64,000 nucleotides of DNA from Fibrella aquatilis. GTDB taxonomy: Bacteria; Bacteroidota; Bacteroidia; Cytophagales; Spirosomataceae. Positions 35,804-44,483 of the stretch are shown piece by piece. The notes under the pieces were generated by a model. The model did not search any database, was not told the origin of the DNA, and was given only the letters and a program-made list of their open reading frames with translations. Made by a program: the position numbers and the translations under genes. The DNA is taken from positions 62,001 through 126,000 of the forward strand of contig NZ_JAFMYU010000014.1 of assembly GCF_017353255.1 (NCBI RefSeq), in the 5' to 3' direction. Numbering within the stretch: the stretch's first letter is position 1; the number at the start of each line of letters is the position of its first letter.

Positions 35804-36952
35804 ATGCATCACCTACCCACCTTTGTAACATTGCTCTTCATATTTTTTCATAGCATTTCGTCAGTCGCTGCTAAATCAGATGAACGACCAGCGAGTGTAG
35901 ATAACCCCAAAAGTAGCACATGCTCAACCGTAACGTTCAGCTATACTGTTACTGGTGCCAGAGCGACTACACTTTCCAACCAAAACGGTTCCAGTAGTAG
36001 TACAGTTGTTATTGTAGCAGGTAAGTACATGGTTGTTAGCGGGTTAACTGCCAATGTGCCAACGGCTAACCTCCGGTTTATTGAAGCACTGGCTTCTAAT
36101 GGTAATGTAGTTTTCACGGGTAGTCGTGTTCCTGTGATGCGTGCACCACAAGATTATTCAACAGCTTATTTCGGGCAAACATATGGACCTTATACGCTCG
36201 TTAACCCAGCCGTTAGTGGCGCGCTCAGCGAAACCTTCACGCCTTACATCGATCTGAACAACAACCGGCAGTATGACGCTGTTTCAGAATGCCTAGGTGA
36301 TCCGGTTGTGCTGAATTACGAAGTAAAGCCAATGGCTGTCTTTAGCTATACGGCTACCGGCAGTACCAACGCTTTTTTATCCAATCAGGCAGCGTCGGCC
36401 ATTGGCACGGTGGCAATTTGTGCTGGTGGGTGGATGGCCGTCAGCAAGCTTATTGCCAACGTTCCAATCAGCAACCTGCGGTTTATTGAGGCAACTACGT
36501 CAAATGGAAATGTTGCCTTTGGGGGGTATACTGTGCCAGTTAACCGGTCATCTCAAGATCTGTCGAGCAGCTATTTCAATCATATATACGGAATCTACAC
36601 CCTGCTTAATCCATCCATTACAGGTACACTGAGCGAAACATTTACCCCCTACATCGACACAAATACGAATGGCCGTTACGATACCGAAACAGAATACCTG
36701 GGCGACCCTGTAGTGTTGAACTATGAAGTAAAGTCAGGTGCCGCACAGGCAACGATTCAAGCTGGCACCTGGTCAACAAAGTCCATTTGGTCATGTGGCC
36801 GCCTCCCTACCAGCCTTGAATCGGTGCTTATTCAACATACTGTTACTGTTCCCGCCGCCTACAACGCTCAGGCAAAACAAGTTTTGTATGCCCAAAATGG
36901 GTCTTTGTTATTCTCGCCCGTCAGCACATTATCGATTCGGAACGACCCTTAG
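35804..36952 (+). CDS. Secreted protein with a tandem ~130-residue duplication
   Basis: 382 residues, signal peptide about residues 1-22. Residues 45-175 and 180-310 are clear duplicates: both run from FSYT(V/A)TG through NLRFIEA..SNGNV.F, LSETFTPYID and end GDPVVLNYEVK. Each ends with a Ca2+-loop-like D-N-N/T-N-x-x-Y-D motif (DLNNNRQYD, DTNTNGRYD). A short C-terminal region, GTWSTKSIWSCGRLPTSLES, resembles the surface-protein module seen in many Cytophagales proteins. No sorting domain follows. Confidence 0.75.
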   Translation: MHHLPTFVTLLFIFFHSISSVAAKSDERPASVDNPKSSTCSTVTFSYTVTGARATTLSNQNGSSSSTVVIVAGKYMVVSGLTANVPTANLRFIEALASNGNVVFTGSRVPVMRAPQDYSTAYFGQTYGPYTLVNPAVSGALSETFTPYIDLNNNRQYDAVSECLGDPVVLNYEVKPMAVFSYTATGSTNAFLSNQAASAIGTVAICAGGWMAVSKLIANVPISNLRFIEATTSNGNVAFGGYTVPVNRSSQDLSSSYFNHIYGIYTLLNPSITGTLSETFTPYIDTNTNGRYDTETEYLGDPVVLNYEVKSGAAQATIQAGTWSTKSIWSCGRLPTSLESVLIQHTVTVPAAYNAQAKQVLYAQNGSLLFSPVSTLSIRNDP

Positions 36953-36961
36953 GTTGGGTTC

Positions 36962-37408
36962 TTATCTGGGCGTTCTGGATGCTTGTGCCAATGAGTTCGT
37001 TCCATTGCGCAAATACGACTCAGTGTAGGTGAGCATCGACTCACTATAGGTAACATTATCCCAGTTAATAAGTCGAATGTCTCCCGAACTCAAGGTGTAA
37101 GCGATTTTGGTCTTGTCGTTATTGACGAAAGTCCACGTAAAACTGACCGAGTTGCCCTGCCAGTTTGTAGTACCAGTACCGTCTAGATTAAACTTGATGA
37201 TGGCATCGTCAAAGTTGACATTGTTGCCGTTACCTCCCCGCTTGTAGTAGTAGCTCGTATTGTTCTGTAAATAGCGAATTTCATTCATCTGCCACACCTT
37301 GCCAGTCAATAGCTGAAGAGGGTCAGGATCTGGATCGGCTTTCTTACAGGAAATCAGGCATAGAAGAAGGCAGAGTGACAAAAAAGGAAAGTATAGCACC
37401 TTTGACAT
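36962..37408 (-). CDS. Small lipoprotein of unknown function
   Basis: 148 residues, lipobox LCLISC at residue 21 followed by KKADPDPDP. The rest has lipocalin-like strand pattern (LLTGKVWQMNEIRYLQNNTS, IIKFNLDGTGTTNW), as in many Bacteroidota lipocalin-like lipoproteins. It is convergent with the duplicated secreted protein, with 9 bp between stops. Confidence 0.7.
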   Translation of the reverse strand: MSKVLYFPFLSLCLLLCLISCKKADPDPDPLQLLTGKVWQMNEIRYLQNNTSYYYKRGGNGNNVNFDDAIIKFNLDGTGTTNWQGNSVSFTWTFVNNDKTKIAYTLSSGDIRLINWDNVTYSESMLTYTESYLRNGTNSLAQASRTPR

Positions 37409-37497
37409 AGTATGTAGTTTTGATGGTGGTTTGTAGCCGTAAATGTATACAAGCCATATCTTCTAATCAACCTACAGCCATTTCTTGCTGCTACAGT

Positions 37498-38244
37498 CTA
37501 CTTCACCCGCTTCAGATACCCTTCTGGTGCCACCGAAATCAGCAACTTATTATCAATCTGATGGTCAATCTCGAAGTTGTCGTTGGTTTTCAGGTATTCC
37601 CAGACGGCCGTTTTGGGGTTGTTACCCACATCCCAGGGGCGGTCGTAAGCACCTTTGGGCATGTCTTCCACAATGGTGTCGAACACAACGCAGTAAGAGC
37701 CGACAGTAACGAACGGAGCGTACAATTCCAGTTCGCGTAGAACGTGGTCGTGGGTGTGGTTTGAGTCTAGGCAGACCATAACGGTTTGTTTGCCTTCGGC
37801 CCGGCGTGCCACCTCGGCAACCAGATCCTCATCAATGGCCGACCCCTGAATCATCTGAATCCGCTTGAACATAGGGTGCGCCTCGATCTCGCGCCGGTTA
37901 TGTTCGCGGATGTCGATGTCGATACCCAGCACTTCGCCCTTGCCAATCAGCTCCATCAGCGAGGCGTAATAAATCAGCGACCCACCGTGGGCAATACCCG
38001 TTTCAATAATCAAGTCGGGCTTAATCTCCCAGATCAATTCCTGCATGGCAATCATGTCCTGCGGGTACTGAATAATGGGGCGGCCCATCCACGAAAAATT
38101 GTACGAATACTGGTCACGGTTTGAGACGACGTTGAATGTGTCGGCAGCGGCTTTTAGCTCGACATTATCGGCATAGGCGGCTACACGCTCGGCACGTTCC
38201 TGCTTAAATTCTTCGACGGGGTTACTGGCTGTTGTGGTCATCAT
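37498..38244 (-). CDS. Cephalosporin hydroxylase (CmcI)-family SAM enzyme
   Basis: 248 residues. IIETGIAHGGSLIYYASLME (SAM-binding loop), GKGEVLGIDIDIREHNR, and VMVCLDSNHTHDHVLREL match the CmcI family, often found in sugar and polysaccharide clusters where it probably methylates a sugar hydroxyl. Overlaps the next upstream gene by 4 nt (ATGA), so it belongs to the CDP-sugar operon. Confidence 0.88.
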   Translation of the reverse strand: MMTTTASNPVEEFKQERAERVAAYADNVELKAAADTFNVVSNRDQYSYNFSWMGRPIIQYPQDMIAMQELIWEIKPDLIIETGIAHGGSLIYYASLMELIGKGEVLGIDIDIREHNRREIEAHPMFKRIQMIQGSAIDEDLVAEVARRAEGKQTVMVCLDSNHTHDHVLRELELYAPFVTVGSYCVVFDTIVEDMPKGAYDRPWDVGNNPKTAVWEYLKTNDNFEIDHQIDNKLLISVAPEGYLKRVK

Positions 38245-39089
38245 TGGGTTATGAATTTCAGTTTTGTGTTGTCCCCCCAGAACGCCATGGGTTCATAGTC
38301 GGGGTAGGGGTAATGGCCCAGGTTAAGGCCGATTTTGGCATTCAATTTCTTCACATGGTCTTCTACCAACCGCCGCACCGAAATGGGCTGGCCGCTACAA
38401 CAGTTGATTGGCCCGGTTACCTTGGTTTGTTCGGCAATCTGACATAGGTATTTAGCTACGGTGTCAACCGGCAGATAATCACGCAGTTGTTCGCCACCCG
38501 ACATGTTAAACACTGGTTCGCCCGCCGTTACGGCCCGCTCCAGCAGGGGCAGCAGTGAGGTTGGGTTCTGGCCGGGGCCGTACATGTAAAACAGCCGCGC
38601 CCACTTCAGGCTAAAGGACTGTTCGGTCTGAAGCGTCTCTAAAAACCGCCGCAACGAGTCCTTCGCCAGGGCGTAGGCATTGGCGGGGTAGGTAGGGCCA
38701 TCTTCGGACAAACAACCGCTTTGCATACCATACTCAAAACACGTGCCAGTAGCAGTAATGTTTATCAAGCCATTGACAATCAGATTCTTGAGAAAATGGT
38801 AATGCCCAAACAGATTCTGGTCTAGGTGGAACGAGGCTTTGTAGTTGGGCAACCCCTGCCAGGCCAGATGCAGCAGCGCGTCGGGTTGGCCGAAGTGGGC
38901 AAACAGATTTTGCTCGTCAGCATTCGGTGTGAGCCTGTATGGTACCACCGTCACCTGGTCATACCAGTCAACGTAAGCAAAGCTATCTACCCGCGTAGCC
39001 GAAACCGTGACGCGGTGCCCCCGCGTCAGCAACGCCCGCACCACGTGCTGCCCCACAAACCCCGATGCGCCGGTAACGAGAATATGCAT
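38241..39089 (-). CDS. NAD(P)-dependent epimerase/dehydratase (sugar 4-ketoreductase-like)
   Basis: 282 residues. Rossmann start HILVTGASGFVGQHVVRALL; YALAKDSL holds the catalytic YxxxK, with ATGTCFEYG before it. An extended SDR acting on nucleotide sugars. In this setting, reduction of the 4-keto group of a CDP-6-deoxyhexose is likely. Confidence 0.85.
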   Translation of the reverse strand: MHILVTGASGFVGQHVVRALLTRGHRVTVSATRVDSFAYVDWYDQVTVVPYRLTPNADEQNLFAHFGQPDALLHLAWQGLPNYKASFHLDQNLFGHYHFLKNLIVNGLINITATGTCFEYGMQSGCLSEDGPTYPANAYALAKDSLRRFLETLQTEQSFSLKWARLFYMYGPGQNPTSLLPLLERAVTAGEPVFNMSGGEQLRDYLPVDTVAKYLCQIAEQTKVTGPINCCSGQPISVRRLVEDHVKKLNAKIGLNLGHYPYPDYEPMAFWGDNTKLKFITQ

Positions 39090-39094
39090 GTACT

Positions 39095-39113
39095 GATTTA
39101 CGATTTACGATGT
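39095..39113. repeat. GATTTACGATTTACGATG word repeat
   Basis: Single tract of the ATTTACGAT word in the gap between the reductase and the methyltransferase gene. The same word builds the arms of the 40.4-kb hairpin. No inverted partner here. Confidence 0.5.
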
Positions 39114-39146
39114 AAAGGCACCATTGAGCCCATTCCAACGGTATAC

Positions 39147-40373
39147 TTACAACACCCTCACCTCCGGGATGGGCACGACAAACTGCCCGCCCCACTCCTG
39201 AATATACGCTAGTTGCTTCGTGATTTCGTCGCGGAGGTTCCAGGGCAGGATCAGGACAAAATCGGGTTGGCGGGCTTTCAGGACGGCTTCGGTCACGACG
39301 GGAATGTGGCTGGCCGGCATGAACTTGTCCTGTTTGGCGGGGTTTGCATCCACCACAAAGTCGATAAGGTCGCTTTTGATGCCGCAGTAGTTTAGGAGTG
39401 TGTTGCCTTTTGCCGCAGCCCCGTAAGCAGCCACGGTTTTGCCCGCCCGTTTTTGGCTGCTCAGAAAATCGAGCAGGTCGAGCTTCACGGTCAGGGCGCG
39501 TTGCTGAAAGCCTTCGTAGTAGGCCATCGTAGTCAGGCCCGTGTCTGCTTCTTTCTGAAGCATGGCATCCACGGCGGGTAGCACGGGTTTGCTCTCATCG
39601 GCGGTGTGCCGGGCGAAGATGCGCAACGAGCCGCCGTGGGTAGGCAACTCTTCAACGTCGAACAGCGTAAGCCCCTGTGCGGCAAAGATTTGCCGGACGG
39701 TGGTGAAGGAGAGATACGAGAAATGTTCGTGGTAAATGGTATCAAACTGGTTGTTCTCTACCAACTGCAACAGGTGCGGAAACTCCATCGTGACCACGCC
39801 CGTGGGCTTTATCGCCAGGGCCATCCCCGCCACAAAATCGACAATGTCGGGCACGTGGGCCAGCACGTTGTTGCCCAGCAGCAGGTCGGCTTGTTGGCCG
39901 TCGGCGGCCAGTTCGCGGGCCAGTTCGGTGCCGAAAAAACGGGTGATGGAAGGCACCCCTTTGACAATAGCCGCCGCCGCCGTGTTGGCCGTGGGTTCGA
40001 TGCCCAATACCGGCACGCCTTTTTCCACGAAATACTGCAACAGATACCCATCATTAGACGCTACCTCAATTACCTGCGACTCTTCGTTCAGCCCAAACCG
40101 TGCGGTCATAGCCTCGACGTAGCGCTTCGAGTGGGCCAGCCAACTGGTTGAGAATGAAGAGAAATAGACGTAATCGCTGTCGAAAATCGCGTCCGATTTT
40201 TTGTACTCGTCAACCTGCACCAAAAAGCAGGTGGGGCAGGTGAAGACTTTCAACGGATAAAACGTTTCCGGCTCGTTCAGTTGTCCGGCGGTCAGAAACG
40301 AGTTCGACGCGGGCGAGTTGAAGAGGTCAATAAAGACGTGGCTCAGGGGCGTATGGCAGAATCGGCAGGTCAT
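39147..40373 (-). CDS. Sugar C-methyltransferase (zinc-binding, SAM-dependent)
   Basis: 408 residues. N-terminal zinc-binding domain CRFCHTPL ... CPTCFLVQ (Methyltransf_13), SAM domain VIEVASNDGYLLQYFVEKG, and a C-terminal Methyltransf_14 part with AYGAAAKGNTLLNY and HIPVV. The three-part layout is that of TylC3/NovU-type enzymes that methylate C3 (or C5) of 4-keto-6-deoxy sugars. This points to a branched-chain sugar product. Confidence 0.9.
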   Translation of the reverse strand: MTCRFCHTPLSHVFIDLFNSPASNSFLTAGQLNEPETFYPLKVFTCPTCFLVQVDEYKKSDAIFDSDYVYFSSFSTSWLAHSKRYVEAMTARFGLNEESQVIEVASNDGYLLQYFVEKGVPVLGIEPTANTAAAAIVKGVPSITRFFGTELARELAADGQQADLLLGNNVLAHVPDIVDFVAGMALAIKPTGVVTMEFPHLLQLVENNQFDTIYHEHFSYLSFTTVRQIFAAQGLTLFDVEELPTHGGSLRIFARHTADESKPVLPAVDAMLQKEADTGLTTMAYYEGFQQRALTVKLDLLDFLSSQKRAGKTVAAYGAAAKGNTLLNYCGIKSDLIDFVVDANPAKQDKFMPASHIPVVTEAVLKARQPDFVLILPWNLRDEITKQLAYIQEWGGQFVVPIPEVRVL

Positions 40374-40382
40374 GGAAGAGAG

Positions 40383-40495
40383 GATTTACGATGTACGAAT
40401 TACGAATTACGATTTGGGCTGACGCCGGAGTATTCTCGCCGCACCGGCGGACCGGTCAGCCCAAATCGTAATTCGTAATTCGTACATCGTAAATC
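40383..40495. repeat. Hairpin with perfect 41-bp arms between rfbC-like and methyltransferase genes
   Basis: Arms 40383-40423 and 40455-40495 are exact complements, with outer ATTACGA words and the inner GGGCTGAC module. The right arm encodes the C-terminus (DVRITNYDLG) and stop of the epimerase gene. The left arm ends 9 bp before the methyltransferase start. Confidence 0.97.
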
Positions 40496-41013
40496 AGTTC
40501 AAACCCCAGATCCCGTTCGGAAATATCCGCTACGGGGAGGGGCCAGGTGATGTTGATTTTGGGGTCGTTATAGCGGATGCCGTCTTCGTGGTCGGGGGCG
40601 TAGGCAGCACTATGGCAATAGATCAATTCGCAGTTGGGTGTCAGGGTTTGAAAGCCGTGGGCGCAGCCTTCGGGAATGTACAGCAGTTGCCCATTTTGGG
40701 CCGACAGTTCGGTGCCAAACCACTGGTAGCGCGTGGGCGAATCGGGCCGAAGGTCTACCAGCACGTCGAATACGCGACCAGCCACGCAACGCACCAGTTT
40801 CACTTCGGCGGCGGGGGCGTGCTGGAAATGCATCCCCCTGATGCTGCCCGGTTGGGCGGTCATGGAATGGTTCATCTGTACCCAGTTACCACACAAACCC
40901 CTGTCAGCGAATAAGTTTTGATCGAACGTGCGCATGAACCAGCCGCGATGATCGCCACGGGGGGCAGGCGTAATGACAAATGCTCCGGCTATAGGTGTTT
41001 CAGTGAAGATCAT
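40456..41013 (-). CDS. rfbC: dTDP-4-dehydrorhamnose 3,5-epimerase family protein
   Basis: 185 residues. Cupin-type epimerase: GAFVITPAPRGDHRGWFMRT, NHSMTAQPGSIRGMHFQHAP, QLLYIPEGCAHGFQTL. Acts on a 4-keto-6-deoxy nucleotide sugar, here probably CDP-bound. The last ten residues come from a hairpin arm and look unlike the family. Its ATG overlaps the stop of rfbG (ATGA). Confidence 0.9.
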   Translation of the reverse strand: MIFTETPIAGAFVITPAPRGDHRGWFMRTFDQNLFADRGLCGNWVQMNHSMTAQPGSIRGMHFQHAPAAEVKLVRCVAGRVFDVLVDLRPDSPTRYQWFGTELSAQNGQLLYIPEGCAHGFQTLTPNCELIYCHSAAYAPDHEDGIRYNDPKINITWPLPVADISERDLGFELIYDVRITNYDLG

Positions 41014-42128
41014 ACGGCCCAGGGGAGGCTAGCGGCTTGGGCCTGTGCTATGTAGGCCCGCAGGTCATGAGCCGTGCGAATCTTGCCAAGTTCATAATAA
41101 TGCCAGTACCAGGTCACTGTGTGTTGAATGGCCGTTTGGGTGTTCCAGACGGGTTTCCAGCCCAGTTTTTCGTGCGCTTTGGTGCAGTCCAGACTCAGCA
41201 GATGCGCTTCGTGGGGGTTGGCGTCTGAGGCGTGTTCATGGCATTGAATGGCACCCCAGGCGGCTTTGGCCTCACGAATAACATCGCGCACAGGCAACAC
41301 GTCGGCCACGTCGGGTCCAAAGTTCCAGCCCTCGGCGGCGGCTGGTTCACCCGACATAAGGTGCTGACCCACAAGCAAATAGCCTGATAACGGTTCCAGC
41401 ACGTGTTGCCACGGGCGCACCGCCAGTGGATTGCGAATCTCGACCGATTGGCCGTTGCCAGGGGTGCCAATACCGACCTCGTCCTGTTGCGTACTGCGAA
41501 TAAGGTCGGGAATGAGTCGGTCTGTGGCCCAGTCGCCGCCGCCGATAACGTTACCCGCCCGGACGCTGGCTATCAATACGTTATGCGTTTTTCCATACTG
41601 CGCCAGATTGAAAAACGAGTTGCGGTAACTGGCCGTAATCAGTTCCGCTGCCCCTTTCGAGACACTATACGGATCGAAACCACCCATGGGGTCCGTCTCG
41701 CGCAGGGGGCGACCATCTTCCGGGTTTTCGTAGCATTTGTCGCTCGTGACAATCACCACGCCCCGCACCGACGGTGTTTGCCGGACGGCCTCGAGCAACC
41801 GCGCTGTACCCAAAATGTTCGTTTCCAGCGTTTCCAGGGGGGTACGGTACGATTCGCGCACCAGCGGCTGGGCCGCCATGTGAAACACAATATCGGGCTG
41901 CGCAGCCTGCATCGCTCTTGTCAGGATACTCAAATCGTTGAGGTTAGCCAGCGTTTCCGGGAAGCCCGGCCCCAACAGCCCATGGTGGCTGGGCACCGTT
42001 GGCGCAGGCAGCGAATACCCCACCACGGTAGCCCCCAACTGCCGCAGCCAATACGCCAGCCACGAGCCTTTGAAGCCCGTATGTCCAGTCAGAAAAACAG
42101 TTTTGTTGCGGTAGGCGTCGTTGAACAT
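41010..42128 (-). CDS. rfbG: CDP-glucose 4,6-dehydratase
   Basis: 372 residues. Extended SDR: KTVFLTGHTGFKGSWLAYWL, VTSDKCYENPEDGRPLRETD (specific to RfbG), YSVSKGAAELI with YxxxK, and SVRAGNVIGGGDWATDRLIP. Makes CDP-4-keto-6-deoxyglucose. It follows rfbF by 18 bp. Confidence 0.96.
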   Translation of the reverse strand: MFNDAYRNKTVFLTGHTGFKGSWLAYWLRQLGATVVGYSLPAPTVPSHHGLLGPGFPETLANLNDLSILTRAMQAAQPDIVFHMAAQPLVRESYRTPLETLETNILGTARLLEAVRQTPSVRGVVIVTSDKCYENPEDGRPLRETDPMGGFDPYSVSKGAAELITASYRNSFFNLAQYGKTHNVLIASVRAGNVIGGGDWATDRLIPDLIRSTQQDEVGIGTPGNGQSVEIRNPLAVRPWQHVLEPLSGYLLVGQHLMSGEPAAAEGWNFGPDVADVLPVRDVIREAKAAWGAIQCHEHASDANPHEAHLLSLDCTKAHEKLGWKPVWNTQTAIQHTVTWYWHYYELGKIRTAHDLRAYIAQAQAASLPWAV

Positions 42129-42146
42129 AATGAGTCTCCTGTTTTA

Positions 42147-42917
42147 TTACCATACTTTCCATTCCGCCTGCCCGGTGGTCCAGGCGGTTTCGAGTTCGGT
42201 TTTGTCGCGGAGGGTGTCCATGGGTTTCCAGAAGCCATCGTGGCGGAAGGCCATCATCTCGCCGTTGGCGGCCAGGGTTTCCATGGGGTAACGCTCCCAG
42301 GTAGTGTCGTCGCCTTCGATGAGGTCAATTACGGAGGGGTCGCAGACGAAAAAGCCGCCGTTGATCCAGGCCCCGTCGCCTTTGGGTTTTTCCAGGAAAG
42401 ACCGCACGCCGTCGGTGGGGTTTACGTCCAATGCCCCAAAACGGGCCGAAGGCTGCACGGCCGTGAGGGTACATTTTTTGCCGTGGGCCTGGTGAAAAGC
42501 CACCAGTTTGGTAATGTCTACGTCGCCCACACCGTCGCCGTAGGTCATCATAAACGGCTCATTGCCAACGTGATGACGTACGCGCCGGAGCCGTCCGCCG
42601 GTCATGCTGTCGCGGCCGGTATCAACCAGCGTCACCTTCCAGGGCTCGGCCTGTGAGTTGTGCACGTCGATCTGATTGGTACTCAGGTCGATAGTTACGT
42701 CGGACTGGTGAAGGAAGTAGTTGGCGAAAAATTCCTTGATGATATACCCTTTGTAGCCCAGGCAGATCACAAATTCGTTGTAGCCGTGGGCCGAGTAAAT
42801 TTTCATGATGTGCCAGAGAATCGGCATACCGCCAATCTCGACCATCGGTTTGGGTCTGAGGACCGTTTCTTCGCTTAGGCGGGTGCCAAGGCCACCGGCC
42901 AAAATCACTACTTTCAT
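42147..42917 (-). CDS. rfbF: Glucose-1-phosphate cytidylyltransferase
   Basis: 256 residues from the ATG at 42917. KVVILAGGLGTRLSEETVLR and PKPMVEIGGMPILWHIM are the nucleotidyltransferase signature; MTYGDGVGDVDI holds the metal site. Makes CDP-glucose from CTP and glucose-1-phosphate, the first step for the operon. The upstream open frame to 42992 is not used. Confidence 0.96.
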   Translation of the reverse strand: MKVVILAGGLGTRLSEETVLRPKPMVEIGGMPILWHIMKIYSAHGYNEFVICLGYKGYIIKEFFANYFLHQSDVTIDLSTNQIDVHNSQAEPWKVTLVDTGRDSMTGGRLRRVRHHVGNEPFMMTYGDGVGDVDITKLVAFHQAHGKKCTLTAVQPSARFGALDVNPTDGVRSFLEKPKGDGAWINGGFFVCDPSVIDLIEGDDTTWERYPMETLAANGEMMAFRHDGFWKPMDTLRDKTELETAWTTGQAEWKVW

Positions 42918-43162
42918 GGGTGCGCGGGCTACGCGTGGGTTAGTATGGGCAAGATAAGGCCATCTGCCCGATGTCTGATGAGGGGTTGTCAATTTCCGTG
43001 CCAGACGAGGGTGTAAGCAGTGGGCGGCGGCAGTGGAGCGGACAGGTTGGGAACCGTACAGGCAATAAATAGGTGTTCTTGTGGCCTACGTTGCCAACGC
43101 CTGCACATTCGGGCGTATTTTTTCGTTGGTAAAAGACAACGTCTGTCTTGTGCTGTCACTCC

Positions 43163-44380
43163 ATGAAATCGATTCGATCTACCTCCTTCTGGCTTGTGCT
43201 GCTAACGCTGAGCCTGAATTTTACCGCCTGTAAAAATAACGGCGACGTTACCCAGCCCGCCGCTAACGTAACGCTGGTTGGTAGTACGCCCATTACCACG
43301 CTCACCAAAGCGCAACTGGTAGAGCGGGTGTCGTCGTCGGGTTTGTTACCGGCTCAACTGACCAGCTTGCTGAACCTGCTGCTTCAGCGCGACGTGAAGG
43401 CCTACCGGCTTACGTACAAAACCAAAAACAGCGATGGCACCACCATTACGGCCTCGGGCGCGCTGATCGTGCCTGTGCCCGTTGGTAATGAAACCTACCC
43501 GATGATCAGCCAACAGCACGGCACGCTGTTTAACGAACCCGACGCCCCGTCTTACTTCGGCAACAACAGCGAAGCCGCTAACATTGGTGCGCTGTTTTCG
43601 TCGGCGGGCTACATCCTCGCCTGTCCCGACTACGTGGGCTACGGCGAGTCGAAATCGGTGCCGCACCCGTATTTGCACCGGCAAACGGAAGCCCTTGCCA
43701 GCCTCGACATGCTGCGTGCAGCGAAGGAGTTTATGGCCCAAAACGGGGTGAAATGGGACAACCGGGTGTTTATCACGGGCTATTCGCAGGGGGGGCACGC
43801 CAGCATGTCGCTGCTGAAGATGATGGAGGAGCAGTACCCCGGCGAGTTTACCATTACGGCGGCTAGCTGCGGCGCGGGGCCATACAACGTGGAGGGCTTT
43901 ATGCAAGACCTGGTTAATAAAGATACCCACGGCATTGCCGCCTATAACAACCTGTATGTCTGGGTGTTGCAGACGTTCAATCGCGTTTATGGCCTCAACC
44001 GGCCCATGAGCGCCTACTTCAAAGAGCCGTATGCCACCGACGTGCAGGCCAACGGCACCCGGTCGAACATCAACGTAAGCATCAACAAAGCCTTTTCCGA
44101 TGCCTTCAGAAACGGCATTAACACTGGCAGCGACACTGATTTCCTGAAAGCTGTGCGCGACAATAACGTATACGACTGGGCACCCAAAACGCCCCTGCAA
44201 CTCTACCACGGCACCGCCGACAACCAGGTGTTCTACCGCAACTCGACCGACGCCCTCACCGCCATGAAAGCCCGCGGCGTCACCACGGTGGAACTCATCA
44301 CGATCCCCAACAAAGACCACGGCCCCGCCATCCAGGACTACATTCAGGGCACGTATACGTTCTTTAGTGGGAAGAAATAA
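43163..44380 (+). CDS. Lipoprotein alpha/beta hydrolase (secretory lipase/esterase-like)
   Basis: 405 residues from the ATG at 43163, lipobox LNFTAC near residue 19. The nucleophile elbow GYSQGGHASM and the preceding CPDYVGYGESKSVPHPYL match fungal-type secretory lipases; the last histidine is in NKDHGPAI, and the aspartate is in YHGTADNQV. Envelope-attached esterase with unknown substrate. Confidence 0.88.
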   Translation: MKSIRSTSFWLVLLTLSLNFTACKNNGDVTQPAANVTLVGSTPITTLTKAQLVERVSSSGLLPAQLTSLLNLLLQRDVKAYRLTYKTKNSDGTTITASGALIVPVPVGNETYPMISQQHGTLFNEPDAPSYFGNNSEAANIGALFSSAGYILACPDYVGYGESKSVPHPYLHRQTEALASLDMLRAAKEFMAQNGVKWDNRVFITGYSQGGHASMSLLKMMEEQYPGEFTITAASCGAGPYNVEGFMQDLVNKDTHGIAAYNNLYVWVLQTFNRVYGLNRPMSAYFKEPYATDVQANGTRSNINVSINKAFSDAFRNGINTGSDTDFLKAVRDNNVYDWAPKTPLQLYHGTADNQVFYRNSTDALTAMKARGVTTVELITIPNKDHGPAIQDYIQGTYTFFSGKK

Positions 44381-44385
44381 TCATT

Positions 44386-44447
44386 GGTCGTATCCAGCTA
44401 CCAATGACTATTGAATGACAGCGCAGCGAATGACTAATGACCTACAG
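44386..44447. repeat. AATGAC word repeat, related to the ftsY leader repeat
   Basis: Words AATGAC and GCGCAGCGAATGAC in the gap after the lipase. On the other strand it reads GTCATTCGCTGCGCTGTCAT, close to the tract at 18403-18457. Confidence 0.45.
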
Positions 44448-44483
44448 CAGCACACATTTCCATGCACCCTTGCTGTTCTGATT

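Noticed and set aside
41403-42656. 417-codon open frame antisense to rfbG and rfbF
   Set aside because: Entirely opposite two certain genes; composition is a shadow of GC-rich codons, with no domain or signal.
43346-44320. 324-codon open frame antisense to the lipase gene
   Set aside because: Overlaps a complete lipoprotein hydrolase with signal and catalytic motifs; no supporting features.
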